Notes under the pieces: model-generated | What the model was told of the DNA's origin: nothing | The model's input: only the letters and a program-made list of their open reading frames with translations | Databases searched by the model: none | In this document: one piece after another, positions 6,111 to 11,731 of the stretch | Numbering within the stretch: the first letter of the stretch is position 1 | How the letters are laid out: each line of letters starts with the position of its first letter | NCBI GenBank assembly: GCA_024653865.1 | Contig: JANLHD010000024.1 | Location: forward strand, 1-11,731 | DNA length: 11,731 nucleotides | Origin: an archaeon | Lineage (GTDB): Archaea > Iainarchaeota > Iainarchaeia > Iainarchaeales > Iainarchaeaceae | Direction: 5' to 3' | Position numbers and translations under genes: made by a program

Positions 6111-6577
6111 CTTGCCTCCTGAACAACTATTTCCACGTGGGTCGACTTTCTCTTCCTTCTCTTTCCCGCTATTCTTCCCTGGCTCTGGTTGGAGTTCTTA
6201 TGGAACCCTTGTGATGCGAACATGTGCGTTATGAACAGGTTCTCGGAGTCAAGCCCCTTGTAATCCGCATTCGCCTTCACAGATTCCAAAAGCTCTATGA
6301 TTACAACAACGGTTCTCTTCGGCCACCTTCCGATTATGCTAAAGCCCTTCGATTCTCCCTTCCTGTGCCCGACCTTCTTGTTGTATTTCCTAAGCGGCAA
6401 AAATTCCTCCTCGTTCTCTATCCTGTGCAGCCAACCAAGAGCCTTCTCGACGGTTCCTTTTTTTATGTTCGAGATAATCTCGTTGGTGTACTTTAGCGAG
6501 ATGGGCTTGTTTTTCATCATCGCCGTGGCGGTCTTCGCCTTCCTGAATTTCTGCACCTGATAATTCTTTTTCACCAT
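6107..6577 (-). CDS. rpl22: Large-subunit ribosomal protein uL22
   Basis: uL22 binds 23S rRNA and lines the peptide exit tunnel with a long beta-hairpin. The 156-residue product contains the family pieces TNEIISNIKKGTVEKALGWL, PLRKYNKKVGHRKG and the hairpin region starting GFSIIGRWPKRTVVVIIELL. It continues with KGLDSENLFITHMFASQG, and the C-terminal block RIAGKRRKRKSTHVEIVVQE is the archaeal tunnel-side signature. The length is normal for archaea. The ATG lies 4 bases after the uS19 stop. Unlike most genes here it is followed by a wide gap, which is filled by hairpins. Confidence 0.95.
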   Translation of the reverse strand: MVKKNYQVQKFRKAKTATAMMKNKPISLKYTNEIISNIKKGTVEKALGWLHRIENEEEFLPLRKYNKKVGHRKGESKGFSIIGRWPKRTVVVIIELLESVKANADYKGLDSENLFITHMFASQGFHKNSNQSQGRIAGKRRKRKSTHVEIVVQEAR

Positions 6578-6581
6578 GTGT

Positions 6582-6986
6582 TTAGCCTCTTGCCGTTATT
6601 GCGGTCGAGCTTCTTGTCGCCCCTATCCCTGCCTTTCCGTGCTGGAGCCTCTTTCTTGTCAGCACGAATTCACCGAGATAGTGGCCGAGCATTTTTTCCT
6701 TGATCTCGACGTTCACAAATTCCTTTCCATTATAAACTCCAACAGTTACTCCTACCATTTCAGGAAGCACCACGTGGTCGCGGTAATGCGTCTTGACAGG
6801 TTTTGGGTATTTTCCCGAAGCAGCGACTTCTTGCGCCTTCTTCACCCTCTTCAGGAACTTCTCGTCCACGCCTTTTTTTATGCTCCTGCGCGCCCTTGAA
6901 TTGCAGAACTTCGCGAAATCCTCGCGCTTCATAGCCTTCAATTCTTCGAGTTCCTTTCCCCTGAATGCAAATTCTTTTTTCGCCAT
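6582..6986 (-). CDS. rps19: Small-subunit ribosomal protein uS19
   Basis: uS19 sits in the 30S head and takes part in a bridge to the large subunit. The 134-residue product starts MAKKEFAFRGKELEELKAM and has the archaeal N-terminal segment with SRARRSIKKGVDEKFLKRVK. The universal core follows: KTHYRDHVVLPEMVGVTVGV, VYNGKEFVNVEIKEKMLGHY and LGEFVLTRKRLQHGKAGIGA. The end ATRSSTAITARG is conserved in archaea. An AAGGTG ribosome-binding sequence lies 7 bases before the ATG. Confidence 0.96.
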   Translation of the reverse strand: MAKKEFAFRGKELEELKAMKREDFAKFCNSRARRSIKKGVDEKFLKRVKKAQEVAASGKYPKPVKTHYRDHVVLPEMVGVTVGVYNGKEFVNVEIKEKMLGHYLGEFVLTRKRLQHGKAGIGATRSSTAITARG

Positions 6987-7001
6987 ATCAACACCTTGAA
7001 T

Positions 7002-7727
7002 TTAGTTCTTCTTTCTCCTTCCTGTTCTCTTCGATGCAATGTCCCCGACCTTTCTTCCAGGCGCCGCCCTTCTTGAGGTGGACTTGGATTTTCCCGGGTG
7101 GTGGTTTGCTCCGCCGAATGGGTGGTCCTTTGCGTTCATTGCAATTCCCCGAACCGTCGGGTACTTCTTGTGCTTTGCCTTCATTGCCTTGTACTTTTTT
7201 CCCGCCTTAACAAACGGCTTGTCCCTTCTTCCGCCTGCACCAACGCTTCCAACCGTCGCCCTGCTTTCGGGGTTGAATGCCGCGGTTTTTCCGGACGGCA
7301 GCTTTACATAAACCCCTTTCTTGTCCTTTGTCATGATAAGCGCGTAAGTTCCCGAAGTGCGAACCATTGTTCCGCCATCGCCGGGGGTTCTTTCAATGTT
7401 GAATACCGGGCAGCCTTCCGCGCAGGTTCCAAGCGGCTTCACGTTGCCGATTTCCGTTTCCGCGTTCTGGCCGTACTGAACCCTTTGGTTGATGAACATT
7501 CCTTCCGCGGCAATGACCTGGCTTTCCTTGCCGTTGTCGAACACTATTTTTGCGAGCACCGCGGTCCTTGCCGGGTCATTAATCAATTCCACTACCTCGC
7601 CTCTCAATGCCTCGTCGTTTTTCATTTCGGAATAATCAACATACTTTGACCCGCCAACACCGTTTTTTCCCGCGGCGTAAACCGGGCTTCCAGAGCCCCT
7701 TCTTTGTGTTTTCAATGTTTTTGGCAT
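7002..7727 (-). CDS. rpl2: Large-subunit ribosomal protein uL2
   Basis: uL2 is one of the most conserved 50S proteins, needed for subunit joining and close to the peptidyl transferase centre. The 241-residue product has the archaeal length. An N-terminal GSGSPVYAAGKNG leads into the OB-like and SH3-like domains (about 40-160). The C-terminal signature TVRGIAMNAKDHPFGGANHH continues into PGKSKSTSRRAAPGRKVGDI. H202 in NAKDHP corresponds to the histidine (E. coli H229) discussed for peptidyl transferase function. The ATG coincides with the downstream edge of hairpin repeat B, which provides a GGAGGTGA site 7 bases upstream. Confidence 0.96.
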   Translation of the reverse strand: MPKTLKTQRRGSGSPVYAAGKNGVGGSKYVDYSEMKNDEALRGEVVELINDPARTAVLAKIVFDNGKESQVIAAEGMFINQRVQYGQNAETEIGNVKPLGTCAEGCPVFNIERTPGDGGTMVRTSGTYALIMTKDKKGVYVKLPSGKTAAFNPESRATVGSVGAGGRRDKPFVKAGKKYKAMKAKHKKYPTVRGIAMNAKDHPFGGANHHPGKSKSTSRRAAPGRKVGDIASKRTGRRKKN

Positions 7728-7842
7728 TACGCGGTCACCTCCGCGTACGCGAAAAGGTTCGCGTTCAGACCTGTCCCGCTTGCAGCGGGACTAGCCCCCC
7801 ACATGGTGGGGTGCGACGCAATCCCGGAGTTCCGGGAGCTCA
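7725..7842 (-). repeat. Hairpin-chain repeat, copy B (before uL2)
   Basis: This is the second copy of the 118-base element, about 97% identical to copy A. Its five hairpins lie at 7729-7746, 7747-7764, 7773-7791, 7797-7811 and 7822-7837. Of the four differences, three fall in unpaired linkers and one at the loop-closing pair of H1 (T instead of A), which shortens that stem by one pair; all other stem bases are identical. The element fills nearly the whole uL23-uL2 gap, ends in TAATG on the uL2 start, and lacks the extra hairpins seen beside copy A. Confidence 0.85.
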
Positions 7843-7861
7843 CTTCGTTCGCATTTTTCAT
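7727..7861 (-). CDS. Open frame through hairpin repeat B, doubtful gene
   Basis: A 44-codon frame starts at an ATG 2 bases after the uL23 stop and ends in a TAA overlapping the uL2 ATG (TAATG). It begins MKNANEVSSRNSGIASHP and ends LNANLFAYAEVTA. It shares its last 35 or so residues with the frame through copy A, apart from four substitutions. No conserved domain or localisation signal is visible. I regard it as the passive reading of the hairpin repeat, although passing ribosomes may help couple uL23 and uL2. Confidence 0.18.
   Translation of the reverse strand: MKNANEVSSRNSGIASHPTMWGASPAASGTGLNANLFAYAEVTA
7735..7742 (-). promoter_or_regulatory. Ribosome-binding site of uL2 inside hairpin H1 of repeat B
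   Basis: In mRNA sense this is GGAGGTGA, ending 7 bases before the uL2 ATG. It is an eight-base match to the usual archaeal anti-Shine-Dalgarno TCACCTCC. In this copy the loop of H1 is AGGTGA, closed by six pairs, so more of the site is exposed than in copy A. It is the strongest ribosome-binding match I saw at any junction in the operon. Confidence 0.72.
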
Positions 7862-7863
7862 AA

Positions 7864-8277
7864 TTAAATTACCCCAATCTTTGTTGCTATGTCATCTGCT
7901 TTGTATTTCTTGTCAATCGTCACAATTGCCCTCTTCCTGGCCTTCATGTCCCTTTGGATGTTTACTCCGCGCACCTTTACCCCGTAGAGTTCCTCTATCG
8001 ATGCCTTCACGTCCATTTTGGTCGCATTCGAGTCAATCACAAAAGTGAGCTTGTTTTCGGAATCAATCATGTTCACTGCCTTCTCGGTTATTAGCGGGTA
8101 TTTGAGGACCTTTAGGTGCAAAAGTTCCCTTTCGAGTTCTTCGCGCGTCTTCTTGCCCTTCTTTGCATCCTCCTTTTTCTCGGCCTTGGCCTCTTTTTTT
8201 TCAACCACTTTTTTCTCTTCCTTCTTTTTTTCTTTGGCTTCCTTGTCCACTTTTTTTGCCTCTTTTTTTTCAGCCAT
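7864..8277 (-). CDS. rpl23: Large-subunit ribosomal protein uL23 with charged N-terminal extension
   Basis: uL23 sits at the tunnel exit of the 50S subunit and is a docking site for nascent-chain factors such as the signal recognition particle. The core lies at about residues 52-137: LKVLKYPLITEKAVNMIDSE, then NKLTFVIDSNATKMDVKASI, the block EELYGVKVRGVNIQRDMKAR and the end KAIVTIDKKYKADDIATKIG-like segment. The first 50 residues are almost only Lys, Glu and Ala and look disordered or highly charged helical; most archaeal uL23 proteins lack this and are near 85 residues. The start is 14 bases after the uL4 stop. Several eight-base A runs occur in the extension. Confidence 0.94.
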   Translation of the reverse strand: MAEKKEAKKVDKEAKEKKKEEKKVVEKKEAKAEKKEDAKKGKKTREELERELLHLKVLKYPLITEKAVNMIDSENKLTFVIDSNATKMDVKASIEELYGVKVRGVNIQRDMKARKRAIVTIDKKYKADDIATKIGVI

Positions 8278-8291
8278 GCAAAATCAAATCC

Positions 8292-9119
8292 TTATGCCGC
8301 AATTTTTGCCTCTTTTTTTTCCGATGCAAGCGCCTTGATTGCAGATTCCGTCCAGAGCGTTAGCCTTCCCGGCTGCGCGCCCGGCGCGAGCAAATTTGCG
8401 TTCAATGAATCAATGCAAACAACGTCAACGCCCTCGAGGTTTCTTGCGCCCTTAAACACTTGTGCCTTTTGCCCGGTGACGATTAGAACGCTTTTTCTTT
8501 TCTTGTACTTGCGCCCCCTCTTTTTTCCTTTTCCAGCGCGAAGCTGCCTTTTTGCCTTAGCTTTTTCAACGTCCGCCCAAACCCCGATTGCCTCAAGTGC
8601 CGCTTTTACGTCCGAAGTTTTTTTGCTTCCCTCGAACTTGTCCTCAATAATTACCGGGAATTTCAATTCTTCCGAAAATATGTGGCCCCTCTCTTTTGCG
8701 AGCTTTGAACTCGTGGTCGCCGCTATTGCGCTCTCGGTTGCCTTTTGCTTCTCCTTTTTGTTGATTTTTTCTTCCCATTGCTTTCCCTGCTTTGGAGGAT
8801 GCGCCCTTGGGCCTCCAACAACCGCCGGGATGCCCGCGGTTTGCCCGGAGAGAATCGAGCGCCTGTTTTTTAGCTTGGGCTTTCTCGCGGTTTCCGTGTT
8901 GATAATCCTGTGCATTTGGGGCTTTCCCCTCATTCCGATGTATTCCGCGGTGTTGTCCCTTCCCGCAAGCGGTGTCGGGTAGTGGGTTTGCGCCCGTGCT
9001 GATTGTATTGCCTGGACCGCGCGCTTGATGAGCCCCATGTCAACGCTCGCAGAAAACTGCTTCGGGAGTTCCATTTCTTTCCCTTTTTTTCCATCAATTA
9101 AAATCACGTGCGCCTTCAT
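8292..9119 (-). CDS. rpl4: Large-subunit ribosomal protein uL4
   Basis: uL4 contacts 23S rRNA and reaches into the exit tunnel with a long loop. The 275-residue product has the archaeal layout. The N-terminal strand is followed by MGLIKRAVQAIQSARAQTHY, and the tunnel loop region carries RKPKLKNRRSILSGQTAGIP and VVGGPRAHPP (about 78-110). The C-terminal part contains GKKRGRKYKKRKSVLIVTGQ and NLEGVDVVCIDSLNANLLAP, then the closing GRLTLWTESAIKAL. A short Lys/Glu/Ala tail follows. The ATG overlaps the uL3 stop. Confidence 0.95.
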   Translation of the reverse strand: MKAHVILIDGKKGKEMELPKQFSASVDMGLIKRAVQAIQSARAQTHYPTPLAGRDNTAEYIGMRGKPQMHRIINTETARKPKLKNRRSILSGQTAGIPAVVGGPRAHPPKQGKQWEEKINKKEKQKATESAIAATTSSKLAKERGHIFSEELKFPVIIEDKFEGSKKTSDVKAALEAIGVWADVEKAKAKRQLRAGKGKKRGRKYKKRKSVLIVTGQKAQVFKGARNLEGVDVVCIDSLNANLLAPGAQPGRLTLWTESAIKALASEKKEAKIAA

Positions 9120-10243
9120 TTTGCCTCAGCCCCTTTTGCCTTTGCCTTCGCGGCAATTTTTTCGGCTGCTTTTTTCGGCGATGCCGCATGCTGCACTCTT
9201 GGCTGCGCCAATTCATCCGTCGAACTTTGTGCCGCCTCTTTCTCGAATGTGCTCGCGAGCTTTAGGTCCGAGTATTTTTTCTGGTTCTGATTGCCAGGCC
9301 TTGTCGGGTGCCTAAGTGCAATTGGCCTCTTTGATGGCCCAGGGACAGAACCCACTATTACGAGGTAATCGTTCTTCACCACTCCGTATGCGTGGAAGCC
9401 GTTTGAAGGGTTGATTGCTTCGGGAGTGTCTCCCACAAATAGAATTCTCTTGTTGTACTCGGTGCGGTTGTGATAACCCATTCCGCCAGGCCTTGGAACC
9501 GTCCACATCACTGTTGCGGGGTGCCATGGGCTGATGGCTCCAACAACCCTGTGGTGCTTTGCCTTTGGCCTTTGAATCTTGACGTTGTGCCTTTTCACAA
9601 CTCCCTGGAAACCTTTTCCCCTGGTGACGGCTTTTGCGTCGAGGAATTTTCCCGCCTCGAAAACTTCAAAAACCCTGATTTCTTTCCCGAACTTTTCCTT
9701 TGCGTAAGCGAACTGCCCCTCAACGTTCCCGCCGAGGTTAATTTCCGCCACATCCGCCTTTTTCTTGCCGATTGAGGTCATGGATGGCTGGGTTTCAGCC
9801 AAAAGAACAAGCTTAACTGTCGCACCTTTGTGCTTTTCGAGGTCCGCGAACACGGAGTAATTCGCCTCTTCGGTGTTTTTCTTCCCCTTCTTTTTGAATG
9901 CGACAATTCTTTTTCTCAAATGCTTCGAGGGCTTTTCAATGGTTGCTTCCGCGAGAACCTTAATGCCCCTAGTGGTTTTTTGGTAAAGCCTCGCGCCCAA
10001 AACTTTTATTGGAGGGCACTCGATTACGGTTGCCGGAATCATTGTATCGTGGCCGAATGTCGTGCTTTTATCATGCGAGTTCTTGCCGAAAACTTGCGTC
10101 ATTCCGGCTTTGTAACCAAAAAATTCGAGGGGTTTTGCTTCCGAGGTCAGGGGCCTTGTGCGGAACCTTGACATGTGGTTCTTCGCCCTAACCCTTGGGT
10201 AATAGGCTATGCTTCCCGACCTTGGCTTGTGTCCGCCTGCCAT
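9116..10243 (-). CDS. rpl3: Large-subunit ribosomal protein uL3, first gene of the operon
   Basis: uL3 helps start 50S assembly and extends a loop toward the peptidyl transferase centre. The 375-residue product begins MAGGHKPRSGSIAYYPRVRA and shows FFGYKAGMTQVFG and TVIECPPIKVLGARLY. The central loop has VTRGKGFQGVVKRHNVKIQR followed by KAKHHRVVGAISPWHP, and then VPRPGGMGYHNRTEYNKRIL. All are typical of archaeal uL3. About 50 C-terminal residues rich in Lys and Ala follow the core, making it somewhat longer than most archaeal versions. A TATA-like box 25 to 35 bases upstream of the ATG, with no gene before it, marks it as the first gene of the operon. Confidence 0.96.
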   Translation of the reverse strand: MAGGHKPRSGSIAYYPRVRAKNHMSRFRTRPLTSEAKPLEFFGYKAGMTQVFGKNSHDKSTTFGHDTMIPATVIECPPIKVLGARLYQKTTRGIKVLAEATIEKPSKHLRKRIVAFKKKGKKNTEEANYSVFADLEKHKGATVKLVLLAETQPSMTSIGKKKADVAEINLGGNVEGQFAYAKEKFGKEIRVFEVFEAGKFLDAKAVTRGKGFQGVVKRHNVKIQRPKAKHHRVVGAISPWHPATVMWTVPRPGGMGYHNRTEYNKRILFVGDTPEAINPSNGFHAYGVVKNDYLVIVGSVPGPSKRPIALRHPTRPGNQNQKKYSDLKLASTFEKEAAQSSTDELAQPRVQHAASPKKAAEKIAAKAKAKGAEAK

Positions 10244-10267
10244 TTTCTATCTTTCCAATCTTTTTCC

Positions 10268-10279
10268 TAAAATAAATTT
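10268..10279 (-). promoter_or_regulatory. Likely TATA box of the ribosomal operon
   Basis: In minus-strand sense the bases AAATTTATTTTA lie centred about 30 bases before the uL3 ATG. Archaeal TATA boxes sit about 25 bases before transcription start, so the transcript should begin within a few bases of the ATG. That implies a leaderless or nearly leaderless first gene. The GGAAAG about 8 bases before the ATG is only a weak ribosome-binding match. Assigned by pattern and position only. Confidence 0.5.
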
Positions 10280-10537
10280 GCACACTAAACCCAAGCGCGG
10301 CAAAAGCCACTGTTGGTTAAAAGCCGAAAATCAGAGTTTTCTGGCATTTATATCCCAGCGCGGTTCGCCTGGAATACAGTGTGCAACAACTACAATTCCT
10401 CCCCAGGAAGGCTTTAAAAAGGTTACTGCGGGGTTTTGGCAAAAACCCTTAATCGGCTGAGTATATCCGTGCTGCCAATTTCTTTGCTTGCTTCACCCTT
10501 GGGCTGCGAAAGTTTGGTAATATGCCGTAGTTCGGCG

Positions 10538-10547
10538 AAATTATTAA
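10538..10547 (+). promoter_or_regulatory. Possible TATA box of the plus-strand gene
   Basis: The A/T-rich run AAATTATTAA lies about 30 bases before the ATG at 10575. No ribosome-binding sequence is seen between the two. With the usual archaeal spacing the transcript would start at or very near the ATG, giving a leaderless mRNA. Weak match to the consensus, supported mainly by position. Confidence 0.4.
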
Positions 10548-10574
10548 GAGGCGCAAGGCCCTTGCTTGTAATAT

Positions 10575-11054
10575 ATGCCGCGCAAAATAATCACGGTTAG
10601 AGAGTTGCATGGGGAAAAGCCGCCGCAAAACGCGCAGGCTTACGTTGATTATTTAAATGCAAAACTGGAGGGCGCGGCAGGTCCAAAAGCTCCCCGCATT
10701 ACATTGGAAGAACTTGAGAGGGCGCGGCAATTAGGCAAAGAATTTACCCGCACAAAAAGGCCCGCGCAAAACCCGCAAAAGTCATCAGGAATTGTCCTCA
10801 ATGAAGATGTCCGGCTTTTGGAAAGATTTGCGATTAGCCTGTCGAGGTTTGATGGCGGAAGAAAGAGGGTTTTGGGTTTGCTCGGCGACCCCGGGCGAAT
10901 TCCTTTGGGCTTGCTTGAGGATGCGCACAAAAAACTTGAGCACAATTTATCCCATCGCGGGTATGCTCAAGTTAGGGCGGGCTACTCTCAAGCAGAACTG
11001 AAAAGGCTTGCACAAATTAGGGATGCTCTTGCCGCAGAGCTACGGCGCAGATAA
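10575..11054 (+). CDS. Uncharacterised basic helical protein
   Basis: I do not recognise this 159-residue protein. It begins MPRKIITVRELHGEKPP, has no signal peptide, no membrane segment, no cysteine and no tryptophan, and is rich in Arg, Lys, Leu and Ala. Predicted helical stretches are around 20-33, 43-58 (TLEELERARQLGKEF), 75-90 (EDVRLLERFAISLSR) and two at the end, the last being SQAELKRLAQIRDALAAELR. A Lys/Pro/Gln-rich linker near 58-70 separates two halves. The basic, Arg-ended helices would suit nucleic-acid or ribosome contact, but that is a guess. The gene is divergent from the ribosomal operon and its stop lies 6 bases from the stop of the converging gene. Coding is supported by a long uninterrupted frame and a leaderless-type promoter. 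Confidence 0.7.
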   Translation: MPRKIITVRELHGEKPPQNAQAYVDYLNAKLEGAAGPKAPRITLEELERARQLGKEFTRTKRPAQNPQKSSGIVLNEDVRLLERFAISLSRFDGGRKRVLGLLGDPGRIPLGLLEDAHKKLEHNLSHRGYAQVRAGYSQAELKRLAQIRDALAAELRRR

Positions 11055-11060
11055 ACTAAT

Positions 11061-11731
11061 TCACAGCCTCGCGGCCATGAGAATTAGAACAATCACGATG
11101 ATTATTAGCGCGCCCAGAATTGCGAGCGCATTGTTCGAAAGGAACGCAAATCCCGTGGCAAGAAAATCCTGCTGCGGCGGCGCAGGCTCTTGCTGCGCGG
11201 GGCCGGGCGTGATTACAACCGTTACACTTGGCTTTTGGGGTTCGGGCTGCGTAGCCTTCGAGAGTTTCGTGTACTTTTGCAGCACAACATTTCCTTCGGA
11301 TTCAACGTCAAAATACACTGTGCCGGTGTTTTCCTCAAGGCCGTTCACCGCAATTGCCCGTTTCCCAAAAGTCTTTGCGCTAAGTGTAAACTCTCTTGGT
11401 GAAACCGCGGCGTTTGGGGAATAAACCTTGATTGTGATTTGCTCATCGCTTGGGTTATCCACATCAAATTCAACGAACCCGGAGCCGCCCAAAAGTTCCG
11501 CGGTTGCCGGATTGTTGACCTTCACCTGAGCGAGCGTTATTCTTTTTTCCGCCCCGTTAACCCTCACATAGAAGTTCGGGGTGGTGAGCGTGCAATTTTT
11601 TCCGGATGGGAAATGCCCATCGATTTTCAAATAAGAAGTTCCGCTTTTCTGTGTGCTTGTGTTGGAAGCGTGCGCCGTGACCTTTATCATACTGGTCTGT
11701 CCCTTGAAAATCCTGCTTGGGTTTCTCGAGG
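11061..11731 (-). CDS. Surface protein with C-terminal membrane anchor, probably partial
   Basis: I do not recognise the family. From the ATG at 11690 there are 209 residues: a beta-rich region (about 1-145) that looks like one or two immunoglobulin-like folds, with FVEFDVDNPSDEQITIKVYS and TGTVYFDVESEGNVVLQKYT. A Pro/Gln-rich linker (148-175) follows, and then a membrane segment near 186-208 (LAILGALIIIVIVLILMAAR) ending in a short basic tail. This is the layout of an archaeal extracellular protein held by a C-terminal anchor, which normally needs an N-terminal signal peptide. None is present, no good ribosome-binding site precedes the ATG, and the frame stays open to the window edge (upstream codons give SRNPSRIFKGQTS). 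The true start is therefore probably outside the window. Confidence 0.65.
   Translation of the reverse strand, partial: SRNPSRIFKGQTSMIKVTAHASNTSTQKSGTSYLKIDGHFPSGKNCTLTTPNFYVRVNGAEKRITLAQVKVNNPATAELLGGSGFVEFDVDNPSDEQITIKVYSPNAAVSPREFTLSAKTFGKRAIAVNGLEENTGTVYFDVESEGNVVLQKYTKLSKATQPEPQKPSVTVVITPGPAQQEPAPPQQDFLATGFAFLSNNALAILGALIIIVIVLILMAARL

Larger units (their letters stand above)
10244..10574. other. Divergent intergenic region between the uL3 operon and a plus-strand gene
   Basis: These 331 bases hold no convincing gene. The left end carries the uL3 promoter and the right end a TATA-like box for the plus-strand gene. In between are a TTTATATC box at about 10347 (readable on either strand), TTTAAAAAGG at about 10413 and several short hairpins: 10355-10372 with a bulge, TTCCT-cccc-AGGAA at 10396-10409, and the perfect seven-pair GGGTTTT-ggca-AAAACCC at 10431-10448. 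I saw no tRNA arms, no C/D-box motifs and no CRISPR-type repeats. A small RNA is possible but unproven. Confidence 0.55.

Noticed and set aside
10209..10460. Plus-strand 83-codon frame spanning the uL3 start and the divergent region
   Set aside because: It starts inside uL3 on the opposite strand, crosses the uL3 promoter and its product resembles nothing; composition gives no support.
10649..10945. Minus-strand 98-codon frame opposite the 10575-11054 gene
   Set aside because: The plus-strand frame is longer, has a fitting promoter and a protein-like composition; the minus-strand frame is Ser/Pro/Leu-rich with no ribosome-binding site.
11008..11424. Plus-strand frame opposite the membrane-anchored protein
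   Set aside because: The minus-strand product has a coherent layout (beta region, linker, membrane helix), while this frame is Cys/Ser-rich and overlaps the 10575 gene.

Overview
The window is a piece of an archaeal chromosome. Almost all of it (positions 1 to 10243) is one long minus-strand operon of ribosomal proteins in the archaeal S10/spc gene order. It contains archaeal/eukaryotic-type members that bacteria lack (eL19, eL32, eS4, an eIF1/SUI1 factor and the RNase P protein Rnp1/Rpp29). The arrangement is the one known from Euryarchaeota and related lineages. Tight packing, Lys/Ala/Glu-rich tails on several proteins, and no recognised close relative suggest an uncultivated archaeon, possibly of the DPANN group. 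That lineage guess is weak.

Read in the direction of transcription (high to low coordinates), the genes are uL3, uL4, uL23, [hairpin repeat B], uL2, uS19, uL22, [hairpin repeat A plus extra hairpins], uS3, uL29, SUI1/eIF1, Rnp1, uS17, uL14, uL24, eS4, uL5, uS14 (a 52-residue zinc-ribbon protein), uS8, uL6, eL32 and eL19, which runs off the left edge. Most junctions overlap (ATGA or TAATG) or have gaps of under 20 bases, as expected for translational coupling. A TATA-like box just upstream of uL3 implies a very short leader.

Only two junctions in the operon are wide: uL23-uL2 (136 bases) and uL22-uS3 (235 bases). Both hold the same 118-base element, about 97% identical, made of five consecutive small perfect hairpins. 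Its downstream edge is exactly the start codon of the next gene, and its last hairpin presents a strong Shine-Dalgarno sequence (GGAGGTG) 7 to 8 bases before that start. Copy A is followed by three more hairpins. Neighbouring hairpin units are diverged copies of each other with compensatory base-pair changes. The four differences between the two 118-base copies all change the amino acid in the frame that runs through them, and all lie in linkers or at one loop-closing pair. This looks like a structured, possibly mobile, ribosome-binding element, and it is the most interesting thing in the window.

Right of the operon, a 331-base divergent intergenic region (10244-10574) carries the two promoters and several weak hairpins. 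It is followed by a plus-strand gene of unknown function (10575-11054, probably leaderless). Converging on it is a minus-strand gene for a surface protein with a C-terminal membrane anchor (11061 to the right edge), whose true start may lie outside the window.
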